This document shows positions 18,438 to 26,680 of a DNA stretch of 40,243 bases, piece after piece; the stretch's first letter is position 1; each line of letters starts with the position of its first letter. The notes under the pieces are model-generated. The model was given only the letters and a program-made list of their open reading frames with translations, ran no database searches and was not told where the DNA came from. The position numbers and the translations under genes were made by a program. The stretch spans positions 1 through 40,243 of the forward strand of contig JASJCH010000007.1 in assembly GCA_030066075.1 (NCBI GenBank), read 5' to 3'. The stretch is from Woeseiaceae bacterium (lineage in GTDB: Bacteria; Pseudomonadota; Gammaproteobacteria; Steroidobacterales; Woeseiaceae).

Positions 18438-19746
18438 TCGCGACGTTTCCGGTTCGCTGCGGACGGGCGCGCGGCCGCGGGCTCTGCGACTCGTCGAGAA
18501 TGCCGACGCGCAGCAACATAGCGACCAGCGCATACATGCCCTTGAAAACCAGCAGCCTGCGCCGCACAGCCCGGTTGCTGAAGACATCGCCCGCCAGCAT
18601 CGATATGACGCCTTCGACCATGCGGAACGCGTTGCGCGGGTTGCTGAACAGGTAGTTCATGGCAGGCGTACGGAAGCGATAAATGAACCAGGTGAACGCG
18701 TTCAGCCCGAGCTGCGTCTCTTTCTCATAGCTGCGACAGGCCCGACGATAGGCACGCTGGTCTCCCGCCAGCCAGGCGTCGGCCATGTCAATTCCCCGCT
18801 GGGCGCTGCTCATTGCGAGATGCACGCCGCTCGAGAAAATGGGATCGACGAATGCAAACGCGTCCCCAACCATCAGGAAGCCGGGACCCATCATGCGGTC
18901 GGACAGGTAAGAATAATTGCCGGTCGCCTGCGCAGGCATCTCCTGCGTGGCGTCGCGGATGCGCGAACGGGTGCCGACCATGCGGTTGACGGTCTCGAGC
19001 AGAAAGTCGTCCAGGGAGCCGCGGCGCGACTTGATGTACTCCGGGTCACAAACCGCCCCGACGCTCGTGATGTCATCGCGCAGCGGGATCATCCACACCC
19101 AGCCGTGTTCGAACCAGTAGATGCTGATGTCGCCCTGGCGCTCCCCGGAGCGGCGCTTGACGCCCCGGAAATGGCTGAAGACCGCGGCGCTGGCATGCTT
19201 GGGATTGCGATGCTTCCAGCCCTCCTTGCCGGACAGGAACGTGTCCCGGCCCGAGGCATCCACGAGGAACTTCGCCAGCCAGGTTGACTCCCGCCCCGCC
19301 GCATCGGACACGGTGACCCGGTGGCTGCCGGATTCGAGCCGCTCGACCTTCGTTACCGACATCTCCTCGTGGGCATCGACCCCGGCTCGCCTGCAGCCCT
19401 CGAACAGCATGTGATCGAACTCGGAGCGGCGCACCTGGAAGGCATGGTCAGGGCTGTCCCCGAGGGCGCGGGCAAACGGGTAGCTGTTGCTGAACGCGCC
19501 CGCGCGAAAACTCGTGAAGTCCGCGCCGTTCTTGCGCACGCCGATAGCCTCAAGCTCCTCACGCAGATCCAGTCGATCGATGATCGGCATCGTCATCGGC
19601 AGCAGCGATTCGCCGATGTGGAAACGCGGATGCTTCTCTTTCTCGAACAGAGTGACCTGCCAGCCCCGCTGCGCAGCCAGGTTGCCGAAAGTCGAGCCGG
19701 CGGGGCCACCGCCGATAATCAGGATATCTGTCGTGTTGGTCGTCAT
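18430..19746 (-). CDS. FAD-dependent halogenase-like flavoprotein 1
   Basis: A 438-residue flavoprotein of the tryptophan-halogenase/geranylgeranyl-reductase superfamily. It has the FAD-binding GGGPAG (12-17), an ESLLP segment, and a Lys at 72 (RKNGADF) in the region of the halogenase catalytic lysine. The halogenase-type WxWxIP (WVWMIP, 216-221), the GDAFAFVDP FAD site and the FxxPxxSxG pattern (299-307) are also present. The last ~90 residues are Arg-rich and hydrophobic, suggesting membrane association. It could halogenate the aryl head group, as expected for brominated xanthomonadins. Flavoproteins with these motifs can also be hydroxylases or reductases. First gene of the minus block, divergent from the acyl carrier protein gene. 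Confidence 0.85.
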   Translation of the reverse strand: MTTNTTDILIIGGGPAGSTFGNLAAQRGWQVTLFEKEKHPRFHIGESLLPMTMPIIDRLDLREELEAIGVRKNGADFTSFRAGAFSNSYPFARALGDSPDHAFQVRRSEFDHMLFEGCRRAGVDAHEEMSVTKVERLESGSHRVTVSDAAGRESTWLAKFLVDASGRDTFLSGKEGWKHRNPKHASAAVFSHFRGVKRRSGERQGDISIYWFEHGWVWMIPLRDDITSVGAVCDPEYIKSRRGSLDDFLLETVNRMVGTRSRIRDATQEMPAQATGNYSYLSDRMMGPGFLMVGDAFAFVDPIFSSGVHLAMSSAQRGIDMADAWLAGDQRAYRRACRSYEKETQLGLNAFTWFIYRFRTPAMNYLFSNPRNAFRMVEGVISMLAGDVFSNRAVRRRLLVFKGMYALVAMLLRVGILDESQSPRPRARPQRTGNVASE

Positions 19747-19771
19747 TGCCGGGCCGGCGCTGGGCGTGTAT

Positions 19772-19797
19772 TGATAATTCCGGTCAACAAATTATCA
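19772..19797. promoter_or_regulatory. 26-bp inverted repeat in a divergent promoter region
   Basis: TGATAATT (19772-19779) and AATTATCA (19790-19797) are perfect 8-bp arms around a 10-base centre. They are the only AT-rich sequence in the 96-base gap between the divergent flavoprotein and carrier-protein genes. On the plus strand, TTGATA (19771-19776) and TATCAT (19793-19798), 16 bases apart, could serve as -35/-10 elements. The dyad would then be an operator overlapping the promoter. No regulator gene for it is seen in the cluster. Confidence 0.5.
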
Positions 19798-19842
19798 TGC
19801 GTCATCAACGGAAACAAAGACCTCTACAGGCACGGAAACGCC

Positions 19843-20109
19843 ATGCGGCCCCAGTCTGAATTCGAGCAGGAAGTTGCGCAGCTCATCGTCGAATCGCTGA
19901 ATCTCGAGGATATTGGCGCCCCGGACATCGACCCGGACGATGCGCTATTCGGCGAGGGCCTGGGACTGGATTCCATCGATGCCCTCGAGCTCGCGCTCGC
20001 CATCTCCCAGAAGTACTCGGTGCAGCTCAAAGCCGATGATGCGAACGTCCAGGAAGTGTTCGGTTCGCTCGGCAGTCTCAGCGCCTACGTAGCCGAGAAC
20101 GCGCCCTAA
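19843..20109 (+). CDS. Acyl carrier protein 1 of the polyene pathway
   Basis: An 88-residue carrier protein carrying the phosphopantetheine attachment motif GLDSIDALEL (Ser44). It is acidic and four-helix in outline, typical of aryl-polyene carrier proteins (ApeE/ApeF type). The reading frame stays open upstream to 19321, across the divergent flavoprotein gene. ATG 19843 is chosen because it gives a normal carrier-protein length and lies outside that gene. The Shine-Dalgarno is weak. It leads the block carrier protein, ligase, LolA-like protein, exporter. Being next to the ligase, it is the likely acceptor of the aryl starter. Confidence 0.9.
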   Translation: MRPQSEFEQEVAQLIVESLNLEDIGAPDIDPDDALFGEGLGLDSIDALELALAISQKYSVQLKADDANVQEVFGSLGSLSAYVAENAP

Positions 20110-20126
20110 GCCAGTTCTACCGGCCG

Positions 20127-21440
20127 TTGAAAACTTCTTACCCGCTCACCACTCGCAGGCTGGACGACGTCATCGCCTGCGTCGATGGCGTCGACGTCCG
20201 CGTCGGCGAGTTTCTCGGGCAGGTGCAGGCGCTGGCAGCCACGCTGCCGAATCACCGTTATGTCATCAACCTGGCGGGCAATCGCTACCAGTTCCTGCTC
20301 GGGTTTTGCGCGGCCATCGCCGCCGGGCAGTGCACGCTGCTGCCGCCGAACCGGCAGAAGGCAACGATTGCGGGCATTGCCGCTGAGTACGGCGACAGCT
20401 ATGTCTTCGAGGAGGCCACCGTGCCGCCAGCGGCGCCGGTAAGGGAGGTACCCGAAGTCCCGGCCGACCGGCTCGTGGCCATGATTTTCACGTCGGGCAG
20501 CACGGGTGACTCCACCGCGCATCCGAAGTACTGGCGCATGCTGCGCGACGGCGCCGTCGCCAACACGGAGTGCTATGGCATCGGGCGCGAGCGCATCTAC
20601 ATGCTGGCCACCGTGCCGCCGCAGCACAACTGGGGCCTCGAGACCTCGGTGCTGCTGCCGCTGATCGCCGATATCGCTGTCAGCAGCGAAACGCCGTTTT
20701 TTCCGCAGGATATTGCCGACGCTCTCGCCAGGCTGCCCGAGCCCCGGGTCATCGTCTCCTCGCCCATTCACCTCGAGTCGCTGCTCAATTCCGGAATCGA
20801 CGCGATCACGATCGACCTTATCCTGAGCGCCACGGCGCCGCTCTCGCAAAGGCTCGCGGGCGAACTCGAGACGCACTTCTCGGCCCGGGTCAACGAGGTG
20901 TTCGGCTGTACCGAGGCCGGCTCGCTGGCATCGCGAGCGACCGCCAGCGAATCGTTGTGGCAGGTCGCCGCGCCGTTCCGGTTCGACGTTCTCGATAACA
21001 GGGTTCGAATCAGCGCCGACCACCTCCCCGAACCCGTGGTTCTCAATGACATCATCGAGCTGGTCGGGGACGCTTCGTTCCGCTGGCTGGGCCGCGACCA
21101 GGACATGATCAATATCGCCGGCAAGCGCGGGTCACTGGCTCACCTCAATCACCGGCTGGCGCAGATACCGGGCGTCGTCGACGGCGTCATCTTCCTGCCG
21201 GGCGAGGACAGCAAGCGGCTCGCCGCCCTCGTCGTCGCGCCGGGCCTTGAACCGTCTGCTATTCTGGACGCGCTCAAAGAGACCATCGATCCTGCCTTCC
21301 TGCCGCGGCCTTTGTACCTGGTACCGACGTTGCCGCGACAGGAAACCGGCAAGCTGGCGAGGAAGATGGTCCTCGACCTGTTCGAGGCTACAAGGAATCT
21401 CTCCGAAGACGATGGCGCGCCTGCCGACAAGCCCGCGTAA
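20127..21440 (+). CDS. Stand-alone adenylating ligase loading the aryl starter
   Basis: A 437-residue ANL-superfamily acyl-AMP ligase, short like ApeH-type enzymes. The phosphate-binding motif FTSGSTG (121-127) runs into DSTAHPK, the A5-like region is EVFGCTEAG, the A7 motif is RWLGRDQDMINIAGKR, and the C-terminal catalytic Lys is in QETGKLARK. It probably activates hydroxybenzoate as the adenylate and transfers it to a carrier protein. The apparent start is TTG 20127, 17 bases after the carrier-protein stop, without a clear ribosome site. Translation may depend on coupling, or the true start may lie slightly downstream. In E. coli- and Xenorhabdus-type clusters the ligase sits with the second carrier protein. 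Here it sits in the export arm. Confidence 0.85.
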   Translation: MKTSYPLTTRRLDDVIACVDGVDVRVGEFLGQVQALAATLPNHRYVINLAGNRYQFLLGFCAAIAAGQCTLLPPNRQKATIAGIAAEYGDSYVFEEATVPPAAPVREVPEVPADRLVAMIFTSGSTGDSTAHPKYWRMLRDGAVANTECYGIGRERIYMLATVPPQHNWGLETSVLLPLIADIAVSSETPFFPQDIADALARLPEPRVIVSSPIHLESLLNSGIDAITIDLILSATAPLSQRLAGELETHFSARVNEVFGCTEAGSLASRATASESLWQVAAPFRFDVLDNRVRISADHLPEPVVLNDIIELVGDASFRWLGRDQDMINIAGKRGSLAHLNHRLAQIPGVVDGVIFLPGEDSKRLAALVVAPGLEPSAILDALKETIDPAFLPRPLYLVPTLPRQETGKLARKMVLDLFEATRNLSEDDGAPADKPA

Positions 21441-22017
21441 ATCGACACGTCACGGTGCGCGCGCACTGTTGGCGCTGGCAGCCGTGTTCCTGGGTTCGCC
21501 GGGCTGGTCCGCCGACCTGGCGACGATCCTGGCCTCGACAGCGGTCGAGCCGCCGGCCCGGATCGGCTTCCGCGAGGAGCGGCATAACCCGATGTTCAAG
21601 GAGCCGATGGTGCTCGCCGGCCGCCTCGAGTACCTCGACAGCGGCACGTTACGCAAGGTAGTGGAGATCCCGTTCGAGGAAGACATCCTCGTGCAAGCGA
21701 ACCGCGTCATCGTGACCAGGGACGGTAAGACCCGCAAGCTGTCGCTAAACCGCAGCCGGGCGCTCAAGACCATTCTCGGCGCCATCGAAGCTGTGCTGGC
21801 CGGCAACCAGGAACGGCTCGAGGAGTCCTTCCTGTGTGACGTCGCAGCCACCGACGACGGCTGGTCGCTGCACATGACGCCGCTGTCGAAAGGCGTAGCG
21901 AAGCGCCTGTCCGGGCTCCAGGTTACCGGCAACGAGCAGGCCGTCACCAGCATCCGCATCAACCTGCCCAATGACGAGTGGCACCTGATGCGGATCGGCG
22001 ACGAACTGCCCAAGTAA
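21412..22017 (+). CDS. LolA-like outer-membrane lipoprotein carrier homologue
   Basis: A 201-residue periplasmic protein with a twin-basic N-region, hydrophobic core (ALLALAAVFLG) and cleavage near GWSA. The mature part has the LolA/LolB-like open-barrel pattern: F-x-E-x-R-x-NPMFKEPMVLAGRLEYLDSGTLRK, then VTRDGKTRKLSLNRSR and a C-terminal TGNEQAVTSIRI region. Aryl-polyene clusters usually encode such a protein beside an MMPL exporter, where it is thought to ferry the lipid-linked pigment across the periplasm. I take ATG 21412, which overlaps the ligase end by 29 bases. The open frame upstream (to 21247) is an out-of-frame shadow of the ligase. Confidence 0.82.
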   Translation: MARLPTSPRKSTRHGARALLALAAVFLGSPGWSADLATILASTAVEPPARIGFREERHNPMFKEPMVLAGRLEYLDSGTLRKVVEIPFEEDILVQANRVIVTRDGKTRKLSLNRSRALKTILGAIEAVLAGNQERLEESFLCDVAATDDGWSLHMTPLSKGVAKRLSGLQVTGNEQAVTSIRINLPNDEWHLMRIGDELPK

Positions 22018-22028
22018 AGGCCGCCTGC

Positions 22029-24305
22029 GTGTCTGTCGCGTTGCAACGGTCGCTCTGGTGGCTCGGCGCTATCGCCGTTGCCGTCCTCATACTACTAACC
22101 CGGCTGCAACTGAGCTTCGACCTCAGCGCGTTCTTTCCCCGCCAGGCCACGTTGTCCCATGAAATCCTGATCGAGCAGGTTCGCAACGGTCCGGCGTCCC
22201 GCCTGCTGGTGATCGGCGTCGGCGCCGCCAGTCCGGACGACGCGGCCGAGGCGGGGCGGCTGCTGCAAGCGACGCTCGTGGACGATCCGGCTTTCGTCGC
22301 GGTTCTCAACGGCGAGTTCGACGAGCAATCGGCCGACGTGCCGTTCCCGGTCAGCGACTACTACCTGCTCATGGACGATCTCGACTTCGCAGCGGACGCA
22401 CTGCAATCGGTGCTGCAGGACCGGCTGCGCGACCTCGCGTTCGGCGGCGGCGCGGATTTGCTGGCGCTGATCGCTCGCGACCCCTACCTCGCGACAATCA
22501 ACGTGCTCGAATCCCTCTCGCCAGCCGAGCTCAGCGGCGATCCCTGGATCGCGCAGAACGGCAGCGCGGTGCTGCTGGCCGAGACGGCGGCCGCCTCGAT
22601 CGACATCGACGCCCAGGCGCGCGCCGTGGAGGCTATCAGCGCCGGGTTTGCCGCCCTGCCCGGCAGCGGGGGGCTGACGCTCGATATCACCGGGGTGGGC
22701 GCCTTCAGTGTCGAGCTGCAGGAAACGATACGCGCCGAGGCCACGTTGCGCAGCGTGCTCGCCAGCATCGCACTGCTGGCGGTGCTGTTCCTCGTGTTCC
22801 GCAACGTCCGCAAGTTGTTGCTCGCGGCGCTGCCGCTGCTCACGGGGTTTGTCGCCGGGCTCACCGTCGTCGCGGTCCTGTTCGACACGGTACACGGCAT
22901 CACGCTGGCATTCGGGTTCACGCTGCTCGGTGTGGCCATCGACTACCCGCTGCACCTGTTCAGTCACGCGCGGCGCGACTCGGGTTTGGCGGCCATTCGC
23001 CGCATCTGGCCCACGATGCGCCTCGGCGCCGCAAGCACGGTCGCCGCTTACCTTGCACTCGTGTTCTCCAACTCGACGGGGCTCGCGCAACTCGGTGTAT
23101 TCACCGCGGTTGGCGTGATCGTCGCGAGCCTGGCGACGCGCACCTGGCTGCCCTGGTTATTGGACGACAGCGCAGCGGCGGCGACCGATGCCGCACCGGC
23201 AAGCACTCCGCGGCTCTCCTTCCTGGTGGCCCCCGGCGTGCTGCTGATCGCTGCGCTGGCCGCGTGGCCGCGTTTCGATGCAGGGCTCTGGGACGACAAC
23301 CTGTCCAGCCTGAGTCCGGTCGCCCCGGAGCGGCTGCAATCGGATCACGTGCTGCGCTCCGCCGCCGTGACGGCAGACCTGCGCTACCAGCTAACGCTGC
23401 ACGCCGGCTCGCTCGAGCAGCTGCTGCGCGACAGCGAAACCCTGGATGCGGTCCTCGCAGATGCGGTTGACGAGGGAATCCTCGGCAGCTGGCAATCGGT
23501 AACCCAGGTCCTGCCCAGCGCACGCGTCCAGGAAACCCGTCGGGCGAGGATTCCGGAACGCGATGCGCTCGCCGCCAGCATTGCCGCGGCGATCGAGGGC
23601 ACGCCGTTCCGGGCCGACGCTTTCAATACCTTCCTCGACGCCGCTGACGCCGCGAAAGCCGCGCCGGCGCTGACCGCGGCCGACATCGAGGGGTCAGTCC
23701 TGGGATCATGGCTCGACGCCCACCTGCTGCAACTCGACGACCGCTGGGTCGCGCTGACGTCGCTGGTCGGTCCCGACCCGGGGCGGCTGGCAACCCATAT
23801 CGCGAACGCCGGGGTCGCTGCCGACCTCGTCGATTTCCAGGAGGCTTCCGTTGCGCTGATGCGCGACTATCGCGGCACGGCACTGCGCACCATCCTCGTG
23901 GCCGCATTGCTCATCGTCGCCATACTCTGGTGGGTGCGCGGCAATCTCGCGCAGACTGCCTGGGTAACGCTTACGGTCGCGGCCTCATTGACGGTAACCA
24001 TCGCGGCGGTTGTTTTTGTGCACGGCAGCCTGACCGTGATCCACATGGTCGCTCTCCTGCTCGTGCTGGGCCTCGGCCTGGATTACGCGCTGTTCCTGAG
24101 CCGATCGGAACCTGCTGGCGAACGAGCGGCAACCGATAAGGGCGTGATGGCGTGCGCCGCCTCGACGACCATCGCGTTCGCGATCCTCGCAGCGTCGTCA
24201 ATCCCGGTGCTCAGGTTCCTCGGGCTGACGGTCGCTGCTGGCTCGCTCATCAGTTTCGCGATCGCCTGGGGAGGCAGCCGCTTGCGCTTGCGGCGGGTTA
24301 GTTGA
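22029..24305 (+). CDS. MMPL/RND-superfamily exporter of the polyene product
   Basis: A 758-residue inner-membrane exporter with the two-fold RND layout: one membrane segment (about residues 8-26), a periplasmic domain, and about five segments (about 230-400, including LAFGFTLLGVAIDYPLHLFSHARR with the intramembrane acidic residue). Then come a membrane segment, a second periplasmic domain, and another five segments (about 610-755, VLGLGLDYALFLSRSE). Half-length compared with HAE-RND pumps, as for aryl-polyene and hopanoid MMPL exporters. It likely moves the lipid-linked polyene toward the LolA-like carrier. GTG 22029 has an AAAGG site eight bases upstream. The ATG at 21978 would overlap the LolA-like gene. 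Its stop overlaps that of the opposing halogenase-like gene by eight bases. Confidence 0.87.
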   Translation: MSVALQRSLWWLGAIAVAVLILLTRLQLSFDLSAFFPRQATLSHEILIEQVRNGPASRLLVIGVGAASPDDAAEAGRLLQATLVDDPAFVAVLNGEFDEQSADVPFPVSDYYLLMDDLDFAADALQSVLQDRLRDLAFGGGADLLALIARDPYLATINVLESLSPAELSGDPWIAQNGSAVLLAETAAASIDIDAQARAVEAISAGFAALPGSGGLTLDITGVGAFSVELQETIRAEATLRSVLASIALLAVLFLVFRNVRKLLLAALPLLTGFVAGLTVVAVLFDTVHGITLAFGFTLLGVAIDYPLHLFSHARRDSGLAAIRRIWPTMRLGAASTVAAYLALVFSNSTGLAQLGVFTAVGVIVASLATRTWLPWLLDDSAAAATDAAPASTPRLSFLVAPGVLLIAALAAWPRFDAGLWDDNLSSLSPVAPERLQSDHVLRSAAVTADLRYQLTLHAGSLEQLLRDSETLDAVLADAVDEGILGSWQSVTQVLPSARVQETRRARIPERDALAASIAAAIEGTPFRADAFNTFLDAADAAKAAPALTAADIEGSVLGSWLDAHLLQLDDRWVALTSLVGPDPGRLATHIANAGVAADLVDFQEASVALMRDYRGTALRTILVAALLIVAILWWVRGNLAQTAWVTLTVAASLTVTIAAVVFVHGSLTVIHMVALLLVLGLGLDYALFLSRSEPAGERAATDKGVMACAASTTIAFAILAASSIPVLRFLGLTVAAGSLISFAIAWGGSRLRLRRVS

Positions 24306-25866
24306 GTCGCTGCGCCAAATCGCCGGTGAGCTCGCACGAGCTGCGGCCCGCCGGCGTCTCGTTGGCGAGTATCGCCAGCAGCCTGGGCGCCAGCGCGCCC
24401 AGGCGCTCGCAGTTGTCGTGAAACTCCTTCGACAGGTCCGCCGGCGTTTCCAGTAGAGAGCTGTTCAGGTCGTAGAAGATCGGGATGGCGGTCTGGTCGA
24501 CGAAGCGACCGCTGCCCTGGTCGACGATGCCCTCGGCGGCACGCTCCCGAAAAGCTGCCTGCATCCTGTCGTTCAACGCGCGCATGGCGACGAGCTGCGG
24601 CCGCGCGGCCAGCAGGAAGTCGAGGTCGGTCAACACGTCGCGGAAGAACAGCCAGCTCAGCACCGACCAGTAATACGCATAGTCCCAGGTGGTCTTGACG
24701 ACCATCAGGCGCGTGTCACCGAAACCCGCGTACTGGTGCTCGTAAAGACTCATCGTGCTCTCGTAGAACGAGCGATACATCCGCTCGTACAGGGTCGCGC
24801 GCAGCGCCCAGTCCTCGCCGCTGCGTTCACGACGAACGAGATCGGCCACGAACGTATTGTTGATGCCGATAAAGTCGGATCCCGGTGAGTAGAACGGATC
24901 GGCGAACGCGCCCGCTTCGCCGGTCAGCGCCCAGCGATCCGTGGACCAGAATTGCTCGCTGTCCTGCGACAGGTTCTTGCAGAACTTGAAATCCATCAGC
25001 GCGTCGGCGGCCGCGGCCACCTCCTCGCCGAGAATCGGCTGGTGCGAGCCCAGCCACTCGGAGAACTTTTCGAAGTTGCCGTAGGACGAGAACGGATGAA
25101 TCTCCGGGTCAGCGACCAGCCCGATACTCGTGCGGTCGTCCACGAGCGGAATGATCCAGACCCAGTAGCCGTTACCCATCAGGTGGTTGGTCGAGTACAG
25201 GCGCGGCCGGTTGCACAGGTCCTGCCAGTCCTGCGACTGCGACCAGTCATCCACCGCTATCGCCTTGTCCAGCCGGAACCAGGCCGACGCAATCTTGTGG
25301 TCACAGGACCGGCTGATGCCGAGGTTGCGCTTGATGAGCGCTGCACGTGACGTGCCGTCGACCAGCCAGCGGCAGCTCAGCTTCCTGGGCTCGCCGTTCA
25401 CGGTCGCCGCCACCTGGTGACCCCTGCCGTTGCTACTGATGTCGATGTCGCGAACGACGCATTCATCGACGATAGCGACGCCGCGTTCCTGCAGGATCTC
25501 CGCGAGATCGGCCTCGAGCCTGCCGCGATCGATCTGGTAGCTCTTGGCGGGCAGCAGGCGGCTGGCGCCGAGCTCGTCGGCATTCGCCAGGTCCTGCTGC
25601 ACACCGCTGCCGAAGAACAGGCGCAGCCCGAACTTCCTGAGCTGGGTCCGCTCCAGCAGGTCCTCCAGCCCGAGAGTCTCGGCCAGGTAGTGGGCGCCGA
25701 TTTCCACGGTCGACTCGCCGACCTTGTGGGCGGCGACGGGTGGCGGCAGGCTGCTGCGCTCGAGCACGGCAATCGACAGGTCGGGATTGTCCTGCTGCAG
25801 CTGCGCCGCCAGCGTCAGGCCCGCGAGGCCGCCGCCGATAATGGCCAGGTCGTATTCGGTGTTCAT
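24298..25866 (-). CDS. FAD-dependent halogenase-like flavoprotein 2
   Basis: A 522-residue flavoprotein in the tryptophan-halogenase family. It carries the FAD motif GGGLAG (11-16), VGEST in place of the common ES segment, a Lys at 78 (QLRKFG), the halogenase WxWxIP (WVWIIP, 235-240), GEAGAFADP, and the FxxPxxSxG pattern (321-329). The C-terminal ~180 residues form a helical lid-like extension with many aromatic residues. It is clearly distinct in sequence and length from the other flavoprotein of the cluster. ATG 25866 follows the stop of the upstream ketosynthase-like gene with one base between. The ATG at 26031 lies within that gene. Possible roles are halogenation, hydroxylation or desaturation of the polyene. 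Confidence 0.85.
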   Translation of the reverse strand: MNTEYDLAIIGGGLAGLTLAAQLQQDNPDLSIAVLERSSLPPPVAAHKVGESTVEIGAHYLAETLGLEDLLERTQLRKFGLRLFFGSGVQQDLANADELGASRLLPAKSYQIDRGRLEADLAEILQERGVAIVDECVVRDIDISSNGRGHQVAATVNGEPRKLSCRWLVDGTSRAALIKRNLGISRSCDHKIASAWFRLDKAIAVDDWSQSQDWQDLCNRPRLYSTNHLMGNGYWVWIIPLVDDRTSIGLVADPEIHPFSSYGNFEKFSEWLGSHQPILGEEVAAAADALMDFKFCKNLSQDSEQFWSTDRWALTGEAGAFADPFYSPGSDFIGINNTFVADLVRRERSGEDWALRATLYERMYRSFYESTMSLYEHQYAGFGDTRLMVVKTTWDYAYYWSVLSWLFFRDVLTDLDFLLAARPQLVAMRALNDRMQAAFRERAAEGIVDQGSGRFVDQTAIPIFYDLNSSLLETPADLSKEFHDNCERLGALAPRLLAILANETPAGRSSCELTGDLAQRLN

Positions 25867-25867
25867 G

Positions 25868-26680
25868 TCAGGCCTGCGCGGCCTTTGCGGCAGTCGCGAA
25901 CTCGAGGGAAAGATCCAGCGTGGAACCGCTGGACAGCGGCAACGCCGTCGTCGATGCCTCGCCGTGTGCGAGCGCTGCCAGCAGCGGCAGCAGCGGGGCA
26001 ACGAAGTTGTCGCTGAACCCGGTGCCCGCAATTTCCATTGCCGCGGGCGTGTCGGCAGCCTCCGCGCGCACCCCGAGGCTCAGCGCCGCGAGCGGCGCGG
26101 CTGCGTGGCCCTTCGGCGTCAACAGCAGCGCCGTGGCCAGGGGCTCTTCGGTTTCGATAACCGACCGGAACGGCTGCGGCGCAGCGAGCTCCTCGAGCGC
26201 CACCAGCACCGGGACCTGCTCCTCGACGGCTTGCACCGCCCCCTCGAGCAGCGACGCGGCGACCGTGTTCGAGTGAGCCGAGATAGCGTTTGCCGGTAAA
26301 TGTGACCCGGTCGCAATCGACCAGTAGCCCGTCGACGCGTTGTGCACCGAGTTGTGAAACTTGGTCGGCGACACCATGCGCGGCGCATCAGCAAGCGTCC
26401 GGCAGATGTAGTCCGTGATCTGCATGTCGCCCATGCCCGAACCGAAGACTGTCGCGACATCGGTCGCGTCTATGCCCGCCATCCGGCAGGCCTGGTCCAT
26501 GACCTCGACCGCCATTTTCACCGCCGCCGGCGCGCGCCGCCGCTCCCGGGCCGGAATCAGCTCCGGCTTCAGCGCGCCCGCCGCTTCCGGCGTCGCTCCG
26601 GCAAGGGCGTCCCGGAACTCGTCCCAGTTCGCGAATCTCTCGCTCCAAATGCCGATGCCCGCGATATCGACGTCAGTCAT
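25868..26680 (-). CDS. Ketosynthase-like protein without active-site Cys (chain-length-factor type)
   Basis: A 270-residue beta-ketoacyl-synthase N-terminal domain protein. It shows thiolase-fold landmarks (VFGSGMGDMQITDYICRTL, FHNSVHNASTGYWSIATG), but where ketosynthases have Thr-Ala-Cys-Ser it reads ISAHSNT. A Ser (137) therefore replaces the nucleophile. The C-terminal half is short and lacks the HGT and GH histidine motifs. Aryl-polyene systems pair an ApeO ketosynthase with an ApeC chain-length factor, and this gene directly follows a full ketosynthase, overlapping it by eight bases (ATGACTGA). ATG 26680 is preferred to 26719 on that basis. It probably acts only as a partner subunit. Confidence 0.85.
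   Translation of the reverse strand: MTDVDIAGIGIWSERFANWDEFRDALAGATPEAAGALKPELIPARERRRAPAAVKMAVEVMDQACRMAGIDATDVATVFGSGMGDMQITDYICRTLADAPRMVSPTKFHNSVHNASTGYWSIATGSHLPANAISAHSNTVAASLLEGAVQAVEEQVPVLVALEELAAPQPFRSVIETEEPLATALLLTPKGHAAAPLAALSLGVRAEAADTPAAMEIAGTGFSDNFVAPLLPLLAALAHGEASTTALPLSSGSTLDLSLEFATAAKAAQA

Noticed and set aside
17325-18521. 398-residue plus-strand frame over the chorismatase
   Set aside because: The minus strand has the full chorismatase motif set. The plus-strand product has no recognisable domain.
19321-19842. Upstream open extension of the first carrier protein
   Set aside because: It lies inside the divergent flavoprotein gene and through the dyad. The carrier protein is complete from 19843.
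19843-21440. Nonribosomal peptide synthetase starter module
   Set aside because: The ligase and carrier protein are separate genes and no condensation domain exists. All neighbours fit an aryl-polyene pathway.
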